Assembly: GCF_009769735.1 (NCBI RefSeq)
Contig: NZ_WSRO01000002.1
Coordinates: forward strand, 2,678,001 to 2,742,000
Source: Streptomyces sp. BA2
Lineage (GTDB): Bacteria; Actinomycetota; Actinomycetes; Streptomycetales; Streptomycetaceae
Length of the DNA: 64,000 nucleotides
Direction: 5' to 3'
The number at the start of each line of letters is the position of its first letter. The stretch's first letter is position 1. A program made the translations under genes and the position numbers. Below the pieces are notes generated by a model. The model had not been told where the DNA came from. It ran no database searches and was given only the letters and a program-made list of their open reading frames with translations. Shown here piece by piece: positions 44,862-55,717 of the stretch.

Positions 44862-45770
44862 CTACGTTGCCGGTCCTTCGCCGCCGACGGCGGAAGAGCG
44901 CAGAATCGGCGGGTGGTCCGGGTCGGGGATCTGCTGCGACCAGCCGCCCGGGACCGCGCGTCCCTGCTGCTCACGGAAGCGGACGGGTGCCATGCCCACG
45001 CGGCGCGTGAAAAGCCGCGAGAAGTACGCGGGGTCGTCGTAGCCGACGCGGCGCGCGACGGCCGCGACCGGCAGCTCCGTGGCGGCGAGCAGTTCCTTGG
45101 CGCGCCCCAGGCGGATACCGAGGAGGTAGTCCTTGGGGCTGCATCCCGCGCCCCTGCGCACCGCCGTGCGCAGTTCCGCGGGTGTCATGCCGTGCCGTGC
45201 CGCGTGCCCCGCGACGGAGAGCGGCTGAAAGGCGTCGCGGGCCAGTGCCTGGAGGACCGGGTCGCCGTCGGGGGCGATGTCGGCGCGGGCCCTGCGCAGC
45301 GCGACGAGGAGTTCGTGGACGGCGGCGCCCGTCTCGACCTCCAGGAGCGGGTTGCCGCGCCGTGCGGCGCGCGCGATGCGCCCGACGGCGGCACGCGCCC
45401 CGGTCGCGTCGGAGAGCGGCACGACGGGCCGGGTGGGTTCTATGTAGCCGAGTTCGGTGTACGTCGTCGTGGCGGGCCCGGTGAAGTCGACGAAGCACTC
45501 GTCCCAGCCGCTCTCCGGGTCGGGCCCGTAGTGGTGGCGCACTCCGGGGGTGAGCCAGATCAGCGCGGGCGCCGTCACCGTCGTACGCCGGCCGTCGGGT
45601 CCCTGGAACCAGCCGCCGCCCGCGCTCACGACGACGGCGACGTGGTGGTCGAGGGTGCGCGGGCCCACGGTCGGCAGGAGGCCGTGCTGCAGGCCGACGC
45701 CTAGGCAGGCGAGGCCGAGGCGGTGGTGGGCCGGGCTGGGCGTGAAATACCGCATCCACGTGTGGTACAT
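44862..45770 (-). CDS. AraC family transcriptional regulator
   Basis: A 302-residue regulator with an N-terminal cupin-like sensor domain (about 20-160; LDHHVAVVVSAGGGWFQGPD, VRHHYGPDPESGWDECFVDF) and two C-terminal helix-turn-helix motifs (about 190-285; RAKELLAATELPVAAVARRV then GYDDPAYFSRLFTRRVGMAP). This is typical of carbohydrate-responsive AraC activators. The ATG at 45770 has GAGAGGGG upstream. It is divergent from a GH35 gene and close to a GH101 gene, both with a shared upstream motif, so it is the likely regulator of both. Confidence 0.93.
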   Translation of the reverse strand: MYHTWMRYFTPSPAHHRLGLACLGVGLQHGLLPTVGPRTLDHHVAVVVSAGGGWFQGPDGRRTTVTAPALIWLTPGVRHHYGPDPESGWDECFVDFTGPATTTYTELGYIEPTRPVVPLSDATGARAAVGRIARAARRGNPLLEVETGAAVHELLVALRRARADIAPDGDPVLQALARDAFQPLSVAGHAARHGMTPAELRTAVRRGAGCSPKDYLLGIRLGRAKELLAATELPVAAVARRVGYDDPAYFSRLFTRRVGMAPVRFREQQGRAVPGGWSQQIPDPDHPPILRSSAVGGEGPAT

Positions 45771-45822
45771 CCGCTGGTGCCCCTCTCGTCCGGCCTCATC
45801 CGGGCCGCGGCCCGCTCGCTGC

Positions 45823-45851
45823 GTCCAACCCGCCTAGATCTTTGTCCATGG
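45823..45851 (+). promoter_or_regulatory. candidate AraC site upstream of the GH35 gene
   Basis: GTCCAA, 11 bp, then CTTTGTCCATGG. The two GTCCA elements start 21 bp apart. The 12-bp element ends 57 bp before the ATG. The same 12 bases occur upstream of the GH101 gene. Confidence 0.55.
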
Positions 45852-45908
45852 ACCCTGCCGCCCGCCAGAGGTGATCGTGGTGAAGCGTCATGTGAGCGAG
45901 AGGACACG

Positions 45909-47675
45909 ATGAACGGCTTCAGGGTGGGCGAGGACGATTTCGAACTGGACGGGCGGCCCGTACGGCTGCTCTCCGGTGCGCTGCACTACTTCCGGGTGCA
46001 CGAGGCGCAGTGGGGCCACCGCCTCGCGATGCTGCGCGCGATGGGGCTCAACTGTGTGGAGACGTACGTCCCGTGGAACCTGCACGAGCCGCACCCCGGG
46101 GAGTTCAGCGATGTGGAGGCGCTCGGCCGTTTCCTGGACGCCGCCCACGATGCGGGCCTGTGGGCGATCGTCCGGCCAGGGCCGTACATCTGCGCCGAGT
46201 GGGAGAACGGCGGTCTTCCGCACTGGCTGACGGGCGCGGTGGGTCCGCGCGCGCGTACCCGTGACGGGGAGTATCTGGGGCACGTGGACCGCTGGTTCGG
46301 CCGTCTCCTGGCGGAGGTCGTCCCGCGCCAGCACGACCGGGGCGGTCCCGTGATCATGGTGCAGGTGGAGAACGAGTACGGCAGCTACGGCTCGGACCAG
46401 GTCTACCTGCGTCATCTCGTCGATCTGCTGCGCGCCGAGGGTGTGAGCGTGCCGCTGTTCACGTCCGACGGGCCCGAGGACCACATGCTCACCGGCGGGT
46501 CCGTCCCCGGTGTCCTGGCGACGGCCAACTTCGGCTCACGGGCCCGCGCGGGCTTCGAGACGCTGCGGGGGCACCGCCCCAAGGGGCCGTTGATGTGCAT
46601 GGAGTTCTGGTGCGGCTGGTTCGACCACTGGGGCGCGGAGCACGTCGTGCGGGACGCTGCCGACGCCGCGGACGCGTTGCGCGAGATCCTGGAGTGCGGG
46701 GCCTCGGTCAACCTCTACATGGCGCACGGCGGCACGAACTTCGCCGGGTGGGCGGGGGCGAACCGGGGTGGCGGCGCGCTGCACGACGGCGCCCTGGAGC
46801 CGGATGTCACCTCGTACGACTATGACGCGCCCGTCGACGAGTTCGGGCGCCCCACGGAGAAGTTCTGGCTCTTCCGCGAGGTGCTCGCCCCGTACGCGAA
46901 GGGCCCGCTGCCGGAGCCGCCCGCGCCGCTGCCCTCGCTCGGGGAGCGCGCTTCGGTCGGCCTCCCGGAGTGGGCGCCGCTGTCCGCCGTCATGGAGTCG
47001 CTCGGCGGTCCCGTGGCGGCGTACGCCGTACCGCCCACTTTCGAAGATCTCGATGTCGACCGCGGCCTGGTTCAGTACACGCTGACCGTGCCGGGTCCGC
47101 GGCAGCCGTACGTGCTGAGTGTGCGGGGGTTGCGGGACTTGGCCGTCGTGTACGTGGACGGGGTACGGGCCGGGGTCCTCACCGAGGAGGAGCCGGCTCT
47201 TGCGGAGCCCGTCGCGGGGCACGCGCGCGTGGAGCTCTGGGTGGAGTCCCTGGGGAGGGTCAACTACGGGCCGCGGACCGGCGAGGGGAAGGGCATCACC
47301 GGCGGGGTGCTGCATGAGCGGCAGTATCTGCACGGGGTGGAGGCCAGGGGGCTGCGGCTCGACGCGTTCTCCTCGGCGGAGGCTGTCAGGAAGGTGCCTG
47401 CCACTGGGGTCGAGGGTGGGCGCCGGGGGCTGTACCGGGGCTCGGTGGTTGTCCGTGGGGCCGGTGACGCGGTGCTCGAACTGCCTGGCTGGGTGCGGGG
47501 GTTCGTGTGGGTGAACGGGTTCAATCTGGGGCGGTACTGGGAGGTGGGGCCGCAGTCCTCCCTGTACGTTCCCGGGGCGGTGCTCCGGGAGGGGGAGAAC
47601 GAGGTGTGGGTGCTTGAGCTGGAAGGGGCGGCCGAGGCGGGAGCGGTTTCCCTCTCCCCGGTCCCGCCCCGCTGA
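45909..47675 (+). CDS. beta-galactosidase, glycoside hydrolase family 35
   Basis: Predicted cytoplasmic exo-beta-galactosidase of 588 residues. The TIM barrel (about 1-310) has the acid/base Glu156 in VQVENEYGSYGS and the nucleophile Glu232 in CMEFWCGWFDHWG, the two GH35 signatures; NLYMAHGGTNFAGWAG follows. Beta-sandwich domains complete the C-terminus, ending FNLGRYWEVGPQSSLYVPG. No signal peptide. ATG at 45909 follows GAGAGGA. Regulated probably by the divergent AraC gene. It could cleave beta-1,3 galactose from disaccharide released by the nearby GH101 enzyme. Confidence 0.93.
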   Translation: MNGFRVGEDDFELDGRPVRLLSGALHYFRVHEAQWGHRLAMLRAMGLNCVETYVPWNLHEPHPGEFSDVEALGRFLDAAHDAGLWAIVRPGPYICAEWENGGLPHWLTGAVGPRARTRDGEYLGHVDRWFGRLLAEVVPRQHDRGGPVIMVQVENEYGSYGSDQVYLRHLVDLLRAEGVSVPLFTSDGPEDHMLTGGSVPGVLATANFGSRARAGFETLRGHRPKGPLMCMEFWCGWFDHWGAEHVVRDAADAADALREILECGASVNLYMAHGGTNFAGWAGANRGGGALHDGALEPDVTSYDYDAPVDEFGRPTEKFWLFREVLAPYAKGPLPEPPAPLPSLGERASVGLPEWAPLSAVMESLGGPVAAYAVPPTFEDLDVDRGLVQYTLTVPGPRQPYVLSVRGLRDLAVVYVDGVRAGVLTEEEPALAEPVAGHARVELWVESLGRVNYGPRTGEGKGITGGVLHERQYLHGVEARGLRLDAFSSAEAVRKVPATGVEGGRRGLYRGSVVVRGAGDAVLELPGWVRGFVWVNGFNLGRYWEVGPQSSLYVPGAVLREGENEVWVLELEGAAEAGAVSLSPVPPR

Positions 47676-47679
47676 GGTT

Positions 47680-47711
47680 GCCGGACGGGCTGAGAGATCA
47701 GCCCGTCCGGC
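47680..47711. terminator. bidirectional terminator between GH35 and GH101 genes
   Basis: Perfect 14-bp inverted repeat GCCGGACGGGCTGA / TCAGCCCGTCCGGC with a GAGA loop between convergent genes. Its core resembles the hairpin at 58883-58934. Confidence 0.9.
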
Positions 47712-47717
47712 GGGACG

Positions 47718-50700
47718 TCAGACCTCTCGCACCTCGAAGGCGTCCAGGGCGAACTCGGCGGTCCCGTCGTCCCCGCTCTTGCGCAGCCCCACCCACGCCT
47801 CTCCCTTGTCCGGGGCGGTGAACTCGTAGGTCAGGACCGTGGGTTCGGTCACGACGGGCAGCTCCTTGCGGTCGATCTCACGGGCCGCGGGCTCATCGAC
47901 GGCGGTGATCCACGCGTACTGCCCCGCCTTCTCGTTCTCGTAGCGGAAGGTGACGCGGTAGCGCTTGCCCGCCTCGAAGCGGGCGGTGTGCGGGACGGTG
48001 CGGTAGACGAGCCCGGCGTTCTCGCCGCGGGACTTGAGGGACTGCGAGCCGTCGATGACGTCGTCGATGGCCTTGCTGTTCCAGCCTCGCTGCGTGTACG
48101 GCGCGTGGCGTTGCGCGATGTGCGTGCGCGGGTCGGTGACCTTCCCCGCGTCGCCCTTCACGAACGGCCCCCAGCCCTGCGGCACATGCTCGAAGTCCTC
48201 GGACACGAGCCTGCCCTCTCCGGGGGCGTTGCCACGCGTCGTGGAGACGATGCGTACGTTGTCGAAGCGCACGCGCGCGTGGCCCGCGTCGGCCCGCAGT
48301 GTCAGCTCGGCCGAACCGCCACCCTCGGGGACGGTGAAGGGCACGAACATCCGCTGGAAACGGGTGCCGTGCTTGCGGTCGGCCGCGACGTAGTTGCCCG
48401 CCGTGGAGGTCCGCGTCCAGTTGGCGGCGGTGACACCGTCGGCGGTGCGCACTTCGAGGGTGGCCTTGCGGGCGTCGCCGGCCTTCTCCCCGACCTCGAC
48501 CTGCACGGAGGCGACGTACGCTCCTGCCTTCAGGCGGCGCAGCCGCTGGCCGACGGCGGCCTTGCCGCCCGAGCCGATGACGAGTTCGTGGTCGCCGAGC
48601 TTGCTGAGCTCGACGGAGGCGGGCCCGGAGACCTTCCACCCGCGCAGGGACCCGGAGTTGAATCCGGGGTCGTGCAGCGGGGTGGCCTGCCCCCAGCCGG
48701 GGTCGGGCAGTGCGGCGGCGCGCTGCCGGTAGAGGACGTAGGGCTGCTTGGCCTTGGCGTCGAGGGTCACCTTGCCGCCGCGCACCGGAACGTCGGCGAC
48801 GAAGACCCGCCCTTGGTCGGTGAGCCGGTACAACGCGACCTTGGAGAGCCCGGACCAGCCACGGGGCAGCGCCCAACTCCCCTTACCGCCCTCGGGGTTG
48901 TAGTGATAGAGCTTGGCGGGATCGGTGGCCTTGCGTGGCTCCCAGGGAAGCAGATAGCTACCCTTTTCGTAGACGACACGACCATCGGTCACGATCCGAC
49001 GGCTGCCGTCGGCATCGGAGACCGTCGTCTCAGTCCCCCCGAAGAAACTGATCTCGTGCTCGCCCCAGGACTTGATGGGATAGGCCTGGAGATACTTGGC
49101 GGGCAGTGAGTCGGTCCAGATCAGATCGTAGAAGTACGACCAGTCGGTCTTCCCGACCCACCCCTCGAAATTGCCCATGCGGGCAATACCGAGCAGCGTC
49201 GGCCACTTGTCGGCGAAAACGTCCTTCTGGTGATTCCGGATAAAGCGGATCAGCCGCGAATTGATACCCCGGGACGAATCAGGACCGTAATCCGGTTCCG
49301 TCGCCCAGTGCGACCAGACGGACGAGCGCTCGAAGCCGTGCCCCCACTCGCTGGTGACGATCCAGCCCTGCTCGCGCAGGGCGCGCTGCAGCCGGTCGGA
49401 AGTCCACCCGGACTCACGGAACACGTCGATGTAGAGAGCGTTGAGCGCTCCGTCGGCCTCGCCCCGCAGATCGGCGAACCGCTTGACGATGTCGCCCGAC
49501 ACCAGGTCACGCCGCTGATCAATGCGGTAACTCTGATCGAGCCAGTCCCACTGCTCGTTGGCCTTGTCGACAAGCTTTTCGGAGAATGCGTTCGCGACGG
49601 GATAGGACTCCGTGGCATTCACATGCACACTGAAGTCGCTGTTCCAGTTCTTGCCTTCCCTGACCAGGGTGTTGAGGTCGTCGAGGCCGCCCGCACGCGT
49701 GTTGTAGTTGCCCGCGTAGTCGGGGTGCGCGGAGTCGTGTCCCTCGGACTGATAGCCCTTGAGCAGCGTGTACTGCCGCAGGCCATCCGTGGCCAGGTGG
49801 ATCCGCTTGACGTTGTCGAGGGTCGCGAGGAACGGATTCGTCGCCTGCGAGGCGAAGTTGAACGGGATGTGCGGGACGACGCGCAGATGCTGCTCGTCCG
49901 CGCCCAGCGGCTTCACCATGATGTCGCGGAACGCGATGGCGGCGTCCTGCCAGTCGACCTTGCCGTCGCCGTTGCGGTCACCGGTGATGACGACGGTGGC
50001 GTACGGCAGGGGCTCGGTGTCGCCGACGGCGGCGGTGGCGGCGCGGTGCGTCCACTGGCCGGGGGTCAGCCGGGCCTCCACGTAGCCGCTCCTCCTGACC
50101 GTCTCGCGCCAGAGCCGGCCGTTGTCCCAGGTCGTCCCCGCCTCGGAGGTGGGCTTGTCGTAGACGGTGTTGGTCTCGACGGCGCCGCCCAGCGTGTCAT
50201 GCGCGACGACGGCGTAGGCGCATCCGGTGGCGGCTTCCGCGGCGGTGTCCGGGGCCGGCTTGACCTCGGTGTCGCCGCTCTTGGCCTTGTCGAGCTGGAC
50301 CTTGGCGGCGAGGAGGGTGGCGCCGGGCTGATCGCTGCGTACGGCGAGGAGGGCGAGGCCTGGGATGCGGAGCGTGCCGACGCGCAGGGCATCGGAGTCA
50401 TCGATCTCGCGCACCCTCCAACGCACTTGGCGTCCTTCGACGGCGATCTCGACGGTGAGGGTGGTGGCGCCATCGCCGAGACCGAGGACGTACTCGACCC
50501 GATCACCCCCGACCCTCTTGGTGGTCACCGTCGGGGTGTGCGTGACGTCGTCCACCAGGAGCGTGGTGACGGCTTCCGACTGTGCGTGCAGGACCGCTTT
50601 GGATGAGCGGTCCGTGTACGAGATGACGCGGGGGAAGTCGGTGGCTACGCGCACCTCCAGCTCGGCCGAGCGAAGGACGGCTTCGCCTGCCGCGGCGGTT

Positions 50701-50801
50701 GCGGCTCCCCCGAGGCCGATGGCGGCGCTGACCCCGGCCAGCGCGCCCGTGGCGACTACGGCTCTGCGGCTCGGGCCGGACGTGTCTGACGGCTGCTGCA
50801 T
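47718..50801 (-). CDS. secreted endo-alpha-N-acetylgalactosaminidase, glycoside hydrolase family 101
   Basis: Releases Gal-beta-1,3-GalNAc from serine/threonine of mucin-type glycoproteins. The 1027-residue protein has a Tat-like signal (PSRRAVVATGALAGVSAAIG). The catalytic barrel contains LYIDVFRE with the likely nucleophile Asp459 and VTSEWGHGFERSSVWSHW with the likely acid/base Glu485, 26 residues apart. C-terminal beta domains (about 670-1027) resemble galactose-binding modules (VELSKLGDHELVIGSGGKAA; ARVRFDNVRIVST). ATG at 50801 follows GGAGGGG. Fits a GH35-GH101-AraC regulon. Confidence 0.9.
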   Translation of the reverse strand: MQQPSDTSGPSRRAVVATGALAGVSAAIGLGGAATAAAGEAVLRSAELEVRVATDFPRVISYTDRSSKAVLHAQSEAVTTLLVDDVTHTPTVTTKRVGGDRVEYVLGLGDGATTLTVEIAVEGRQVRWRVREIDDSDALRVGTLRIPGLALLAVRSDQPGATLLAAKVQLDKAKSGDTEVKPAPDTAAEAATGCAYAVVAHDTLGGAVETNTVYDKPTSEAGTTWDNGRLWRETVRRSGYVEARLTPGQWTHRAATAAVGDTEPLPYATVVITGDRNGDGKVDWQDAAIAFRDIMVKPLGADEQHLRVVPHIPFNFASQATNPFLATLDNVKRIHLATDGLRQYTLLKGYQSEGHDSAHPDYAGNYNTRAGGLDDLNTLVREGKNWNSDFSVHVNATESYPVANAFSEKLVDKANEQWDWLDQSYRIDQRRDLVSGDIVKRFADLRGEADGALNALYIDVFRESGWTSDRLQRALREQGWIVTSEWGHGFERSSVWSHWATEPDYGPDSSRGINSRLIRFIRNHQKDVFADKWPTLLGIARMGNFEGWVGKTDWSYFYDLIWTDSLPAKYLQAYPIKSWGEHEISFFGGTETTVSDADGSRRIVTDGRVVYEKGSYLLPWEPRKATDPAKLYHYNPEGGKGSWALPRGWSGLSKVALYRLTDQGRVFVADVPVRGGKVTLDAKAKQPYVLYRQRAAALPDPGWGQATPLHDPGFNSGSLRGWKVSGPASVELSKLGDHELVIGSGGKAAVGQRLRRLKAGAYVASVQVEVGEKAGDARKATLEVRTADGVTAANWTRTSTAGNYVAADRKHGTRFQRMFVPFTVPEGGGSAELTLRADAGHARVRFDNVRIVSTTRGNAPGEGRLVSEDFEHVPQGWGPFVKGDAGKVTDPRTHIAQRHAPYTQRGWNSKAIDDVIDGSQSLKSRGENAGLVYRTVPHTARFEAGKRYRVTFRYENEKAGQYAWITAVDEPAAREIDRKELPVVTEPTVLTYEFTAPDKGEAWVGLRKSGDDGTAEFALDAFEVREV

Positions 50802-50862
50802 GGCACCCCTCCGTGGGACGGATCTCGGTGCGGTCACCCTGCGCCGGAAGGGGCGTGCGGGC

Positions 50863-50892
50863 CCATGGACAAAGGGACCCCAGGACTTGGAC
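50863..50892 (-). promoter_or_regulatory. candidate AraC site upstream of the GH101 gene
   Basis: On the minus strand: GTCCAA, 12 bp, then CTTTGTCCATGG. The GTCCA elements start 22 bp apart. The element ends 61 bp before the ATG, nearly the same distance as upstream of GH35. Confidence 0.55.
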
Positions 50893-50919
50893 TAACGGCA
50901 CCCCGCATCCGCCCCTGAA

Positions 50920-50960
50920 CGAACAAGCCTTCCCACCCACCCACCCGATTGCCCCGCGGC
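50920..50960 (-). repeat. 41-bp dispersed repeat, copy 1
   Basis: Read on the minus strand it matches 53921-53961 at 37 of 41 positions, with the shared core ATCGGGTGGGTGGG. Both are intergenic. Confidence 0.8.
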
Positions 50961-50972
50961 CCGCACAAGCGA

Positions 50973-51007
50973 ACGCGGGGTCCGACCGCACTGGTCAGAC
51001 CCCGCGT
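50973..51007 (-). terminator. terminator after the trypsin-like protease gene
   Basis: A two-part stem: ACGCGGGGTC / GACCCCGCGT outside and GACC / GGTC inside, 12 bp past the stop at 51019. Confidence 0.85.
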
Positions 51008-51018
51008 CCAGCGGAACC

Positions 51019-53021
<2,003 letters not shown>

Positions 53022-53032
53022 AGCCCTGAGCT

Positions 53033-53056
53033 TGGGCCGGGTTTGTCCTAGGCCCA
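53033..53056. terminator. short bidirectional hairpin between convergent genes
   Basis: A 6-bp stem TGGGCC / GGCCCA with a 12-nt loop; its right arm overlaps the stop of the pentapeptide gene. Confidence 0.45.
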
Positions 53057-53896
53057 GTGCGCCGGGCGTGTCAGGGACGGCGGGAGTTTCGTCCCGTCGT
53101 CTCCCTGTGCCGCGTTCACCTGCGACTGCGTCAGGAAGATGCTGCCGGTGAGGTCGGCGCCCCGCAGATCCGCGTCCCGGAAGTCCGCGCCGATCAGGTC
53201 GGTCTGGCGGAGGTCGGCGCCGCGGAGGTCGGCGGCGATGAGGTAGGCACCGCGGAGGGTGACGCCCCGGAGGTCGGCGCCGCGGAGGCGGGCCCCGAAG
53301 AGGTCGGCTCCTCGGCGGTCCTTCTTCTTCCGGCGGATGTCCGCGCGCACGAGGTCGCTGGTGCGCAGCAGGAGGACGTTGACGTCCTCACGGTGTGCGG
53401 CGACGTCCGTCCCGGCCACGGCGGCGGGGGTGCCCTGGGTGAGGTGCTCGGTCTTGTCCAGCGCCTGCTGGAGCTCTGCTCTGATCGGGCGGGTCTGGGG
53501 CAGGGTGAGCGCCTCGGTCAAGTACCAGAGCAGCTCATGGAGTTGGCGCATCACGGGGAAGACGTCGAACATCTGGCGGGCGGTGTCGGGGTCCTGGCGC
53601 CAGTCGGCGCCGCCGTAGGTGGCCTGCGACACCTTCTGCCCCGCGCCGAAGCAGTCGTAGACCGTGCAGCCCGAGAAGCCCTTCTGGCGCAGCTTCTGGT
53701 GGATGCCGCAGCGGAAGTCCTGCTGGAGGTTGGTGCAGGGGGTGCCGGCGGCCTTGTCGACGGGGAAGTCCGAGGACTTGGAGAAGGTGAGGGCCACGCA
53801 GCAGAGCCCGAAACAACTCCCGCAGTCGGCCCGCAGATGCTGCCGGTCATCGCCCTCGACGAGGGGCAACAACTGACGCTCACGCTTCTCGGACAT
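53048..53896 (-). CDS. pentapeptide-repeat protein with N-terminal Cys cluster
   Basis: A 282-residue cytoplasmic protein. The N-terminal part has eight Cys (25, 28, 32, 33, 54, 63, 77, 82), including DCGSCFGLCC, resembling metal-binding YkgJ-type or oxidoreductase Cys clusters. Residues about 197-252 form roughly eleven pentapeptide repeats of the A(D/N)LxG type (ADLFG, ARLRG, ADLRG and so on), making a short right-handed quadrilateral helix. The combination has been seen in actinobacteria but its function is unknown. ATG at 53896 follows AAGGAGGA. Confidence 0.82.
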   Translation of the reverse strand: MSEKRERQLLPLVEGDDRQHLRADCGSCFGLCCVALTFSKSSDFPVDKAAGTPCTNLQQDFRCGIHQKLRQKGFSGCTVYDCFGAGQKVSQATYGGADWRQDPDTARQMFDVFPVMRQLHELLWYLTEALTLPQTRPIRAELQQALDKTEHLTQGTPAAVAGTDVAAHREDVNVLLLRTSDLVRADIRRKKKDRRGADLFGARLRGADLRGVTLRGAYLIAADLRGADLRQTDLIGADFRDADLRGADLTGSIFLTQSQVNAAQGDDGTKLPPSLTRPAHWA

Positions 53897-53920
53897 CGGA
53901 TCCTCCTTCGGGCCTCTTGC

Positions 53921-53961
53921 GCCGCGGGGCGATCGGGTGGGTGGGCGGGAAAGCCTGTTCG
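53921..53961 (+). repeat. 41-bp dispersed repeat, copy 2
   Basis: Matches 50920-50960 in inverted orientation at 37 of 41 positions. It sits between the pentapeptide gene and the DEAD-box gene and is directly followed by a hairpin. Confidence 0.8.
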
Positions 53962-53982
53962 GCGCCCCCGGCAGCGGGGCGC
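53962..53982 (-). terminator. terminator after the DEAD-box helicase gene
   Basis: A 7-bp stem GCGCCCC / GGGGCGC with a 7-nt loop, 24 bp past the stop at 54007. Confidence 0.65.
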
Positions 53983-54006
53983 AAACCCCGCCGCCGGGCA
54001 CAAGTA

Positions 54007-55623
54007 CTACGCCGCGTTACGCCCAGCGCCCCCGGAGGGGCGACCGCCGCGCCGGGCGCGACCCCCACCAGCCCCGCCACCGGCGGAGGGCCGACCGCCA
54101 CCGGCAGCGGGCCGACCGCCACCGGCGGAGGGCTTACCGCCCTGCGACTGCGACTGCCCCTGAGGGCGAGCCCGGCGCTGGCCGCCACCCTGCCCGCCCT
54201 GCCCGGCGGGACGCCCCCGCCGCCCCCGCTGCGGCGAAGCCTGCTGCTGCTGCGGAACCTCGATCACCACCGGCACCCCGGACGGCTCCCGAGCCCCGGT
54301 GATCCGCGCCAGTTCCTCGTCCGTGGACTTCACTCGCGCCGTCTGCGGGCTGATCTCCGCGTCGGACATCAGACGCGTCATCTCCCGCTTCTCGTCCGGC
54401 AGGACGAGCGTGACGACACTGCCGGACTCACCGGCACGCGCCGTACGCCCGCCGCGGTGGAGGTAGTCCTTGTGGTCGGTGGGCGGGTCGACGTTCACGA
54501 CCAGGTCGAGGTCGTCGACGTGGATTCCGCGGGCCGCCACGTTCGTGGCGACGAGCGCGGTGACCTGCCCGGTCTTGAACTGGTCCAGGGTCCGGTTGCG
54601 CTGCGGCTGCGAACGGCCGCCGTGCAGACCGGAGGCCCGTACACCGTTGGCGAGCAGCCGCTTGGTGAAGCGGTCCACCGCGCGCTTGGTGTCCAGGAAC
54701 ATGATCACGCGGCCGTCTCGGGCGGCGATACGGAGGGCCACGGCCTTCTTGTCGGTCTCGTCGGCGACGTACAGAACGTGGTGTTCCATCGTCGTGACCG
54801 CGCCCGCGGAGGGGTCGACCGAGTGCACCACCGGGTCGGTGAGGAACATCCGGACCAGGCGGTCGATGTTCTTGTCGAGCGTCGCGGAGAAGAGCATCGT
54901 CTGGCCGCCCTGCTCCACCTGCTTCAGAAGCGCGGTGACCTGCGGCATGAAGCCCATGTCGGCCATCTGGTCGGCCTCGTCGAGGACCGTCGTCCGCACC
55001 TGCGAGAGGTCGGCGTCGCCGCGCTCGATGAGGTCCTTGAGACGCCCGGGGGTCGCCACCATGATCTCGGCGCCGCGGCGGAGCGTCCCCGCCTGCTTGG
55101 TGATGGAGAGGCCGCCGACGACCGTCGACATACGGAGGTTCACGGACGTCGCGTACGGCGTAAGGGCGTCCGTCACCTGCTGCGCGAGCTCACGCGTGGG
55201 GACCAGGACCAGGGCGAGAGGAGAGCGCGGCTCGGCGCGGCGCCCCGCGGTGCGGGCGAGGAGCGCGAGGCCGAAGGCGAGGGTCTTGCCGGAGCCGGTG
55301 CGGCCACGGCCGAGGATGTCGCGGCCCGCGAGGGAGTTGGGAAGCGTGGCTGCCTGGATCGGGAAGGGCTCGGTGACGCCCTGCGCGGCCAGCGTCTTCA
55401 GGAGGGCCTCGGGCATGTCGAGGTCGGCGAACGCCTCGACCGCGGGCAGCGCGGGCTCAATGCTCTCGGGCAGCGCGAATTCGCCGCCGACGGGCCTCGG
55501 CTTGGCGCGGCCCTGCTTCTTCGCGGCGCCCTTCGCCTGGCCGCCGCCGGCCACCGGGGCCTTTCCGCGTGCGTTCGTGGAGCGCCCACGGGCAGGACGT
55601 GCGGGGCGTTCGGAGCGATTCAT
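54007..55623 (-). CDS. DEAD-box RNA helicase
   Basis: ATP-dependent RNA helicase of 538 residues. Motifs: PFPIQAATLPNSLAGRDILG, GRGRTGSGKTLAFGLALLAR (I), VPTRELAQQV (Ia), VLDEADQMADMGF (II), FSATLDKNIDRL (III) and HRGGRTARAGESG (VI). The N-terminal tail is basic and the C-terminal 90 residues are Gly, Arg, Gln and Pro-rich, suited to RNA binding. It lies 95 bp downstream of a cold-shock gene on the same strand, so a role in cold adaptation or ribosome assembly is likely. ATG at 55623 has a weak site; AGGAAGG is 16 bases upstream. Confidence 0.93.
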   Translation of the reverse strand: MNRSERPARPARGRSTNARGKAPVAGGGQAKGAAKKQGRAKPRPVGGEFALPESIEPALPAVEAFADLDMPEALLKTLAAQGVTEPFPIQAATLPNSLAGRDILGRGRTGSGKTLAFGLALLARTAGRRAEPRSPLALVLVPTRELAQQVTDALTPYATSVNLRMSTVVGGLSITKQAGTLRRGAEIMVATPGRLKDLIERGDADLSQVRTTVLDEADQMADMGFMPQVTALLKQVEQGGQTMLFSATLDKNIDRLVRMFLTDPVVHSVDPSAGAVTTMEHHVLYVADETDKKAVALRIAARDGRVIMFLDTKRAVDRFTKRLLANGVRASGLHGGRSQPQRNRTLDQFKTGQVTALVATNVAARGIHVDDLDLVVNVDPPTDHKDYLHRGGRTARAGESGSVVTLVLPDEKREMTRLMSDAEISPQTARVKSTDEELARITGAREPSGVPVVIEVPQQQQASPQRGRRGRPAGQGGQGGGQRRARPQGQSQSQGGKPSAGGGRPAAGGGRPSAGGGAGGGRARRGGRPSGGAGRNAA

Positions 55624-55657
55624 ACGGAAATGCCTTCCTGGACCTGGTGACAGCACA

Positions 55658-55694
55658 AGCCGGGACCCGCACCTTCCTGGTGCGGGCCCCGGCT
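55658..55694 (-). terminator. terminator after the cold-shock gene
   Basis: A 16-bp stem (arms 55658-55673 and 55679-55694) with one A-C mismatch and a 5-nt loop, between csp and the helicase gene. Read-through could still feed the helicase. Confidence 0.8.
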
Positions 55695-55717
55695 ATGAGG
55701 TTCGCGTGCTACGACGA

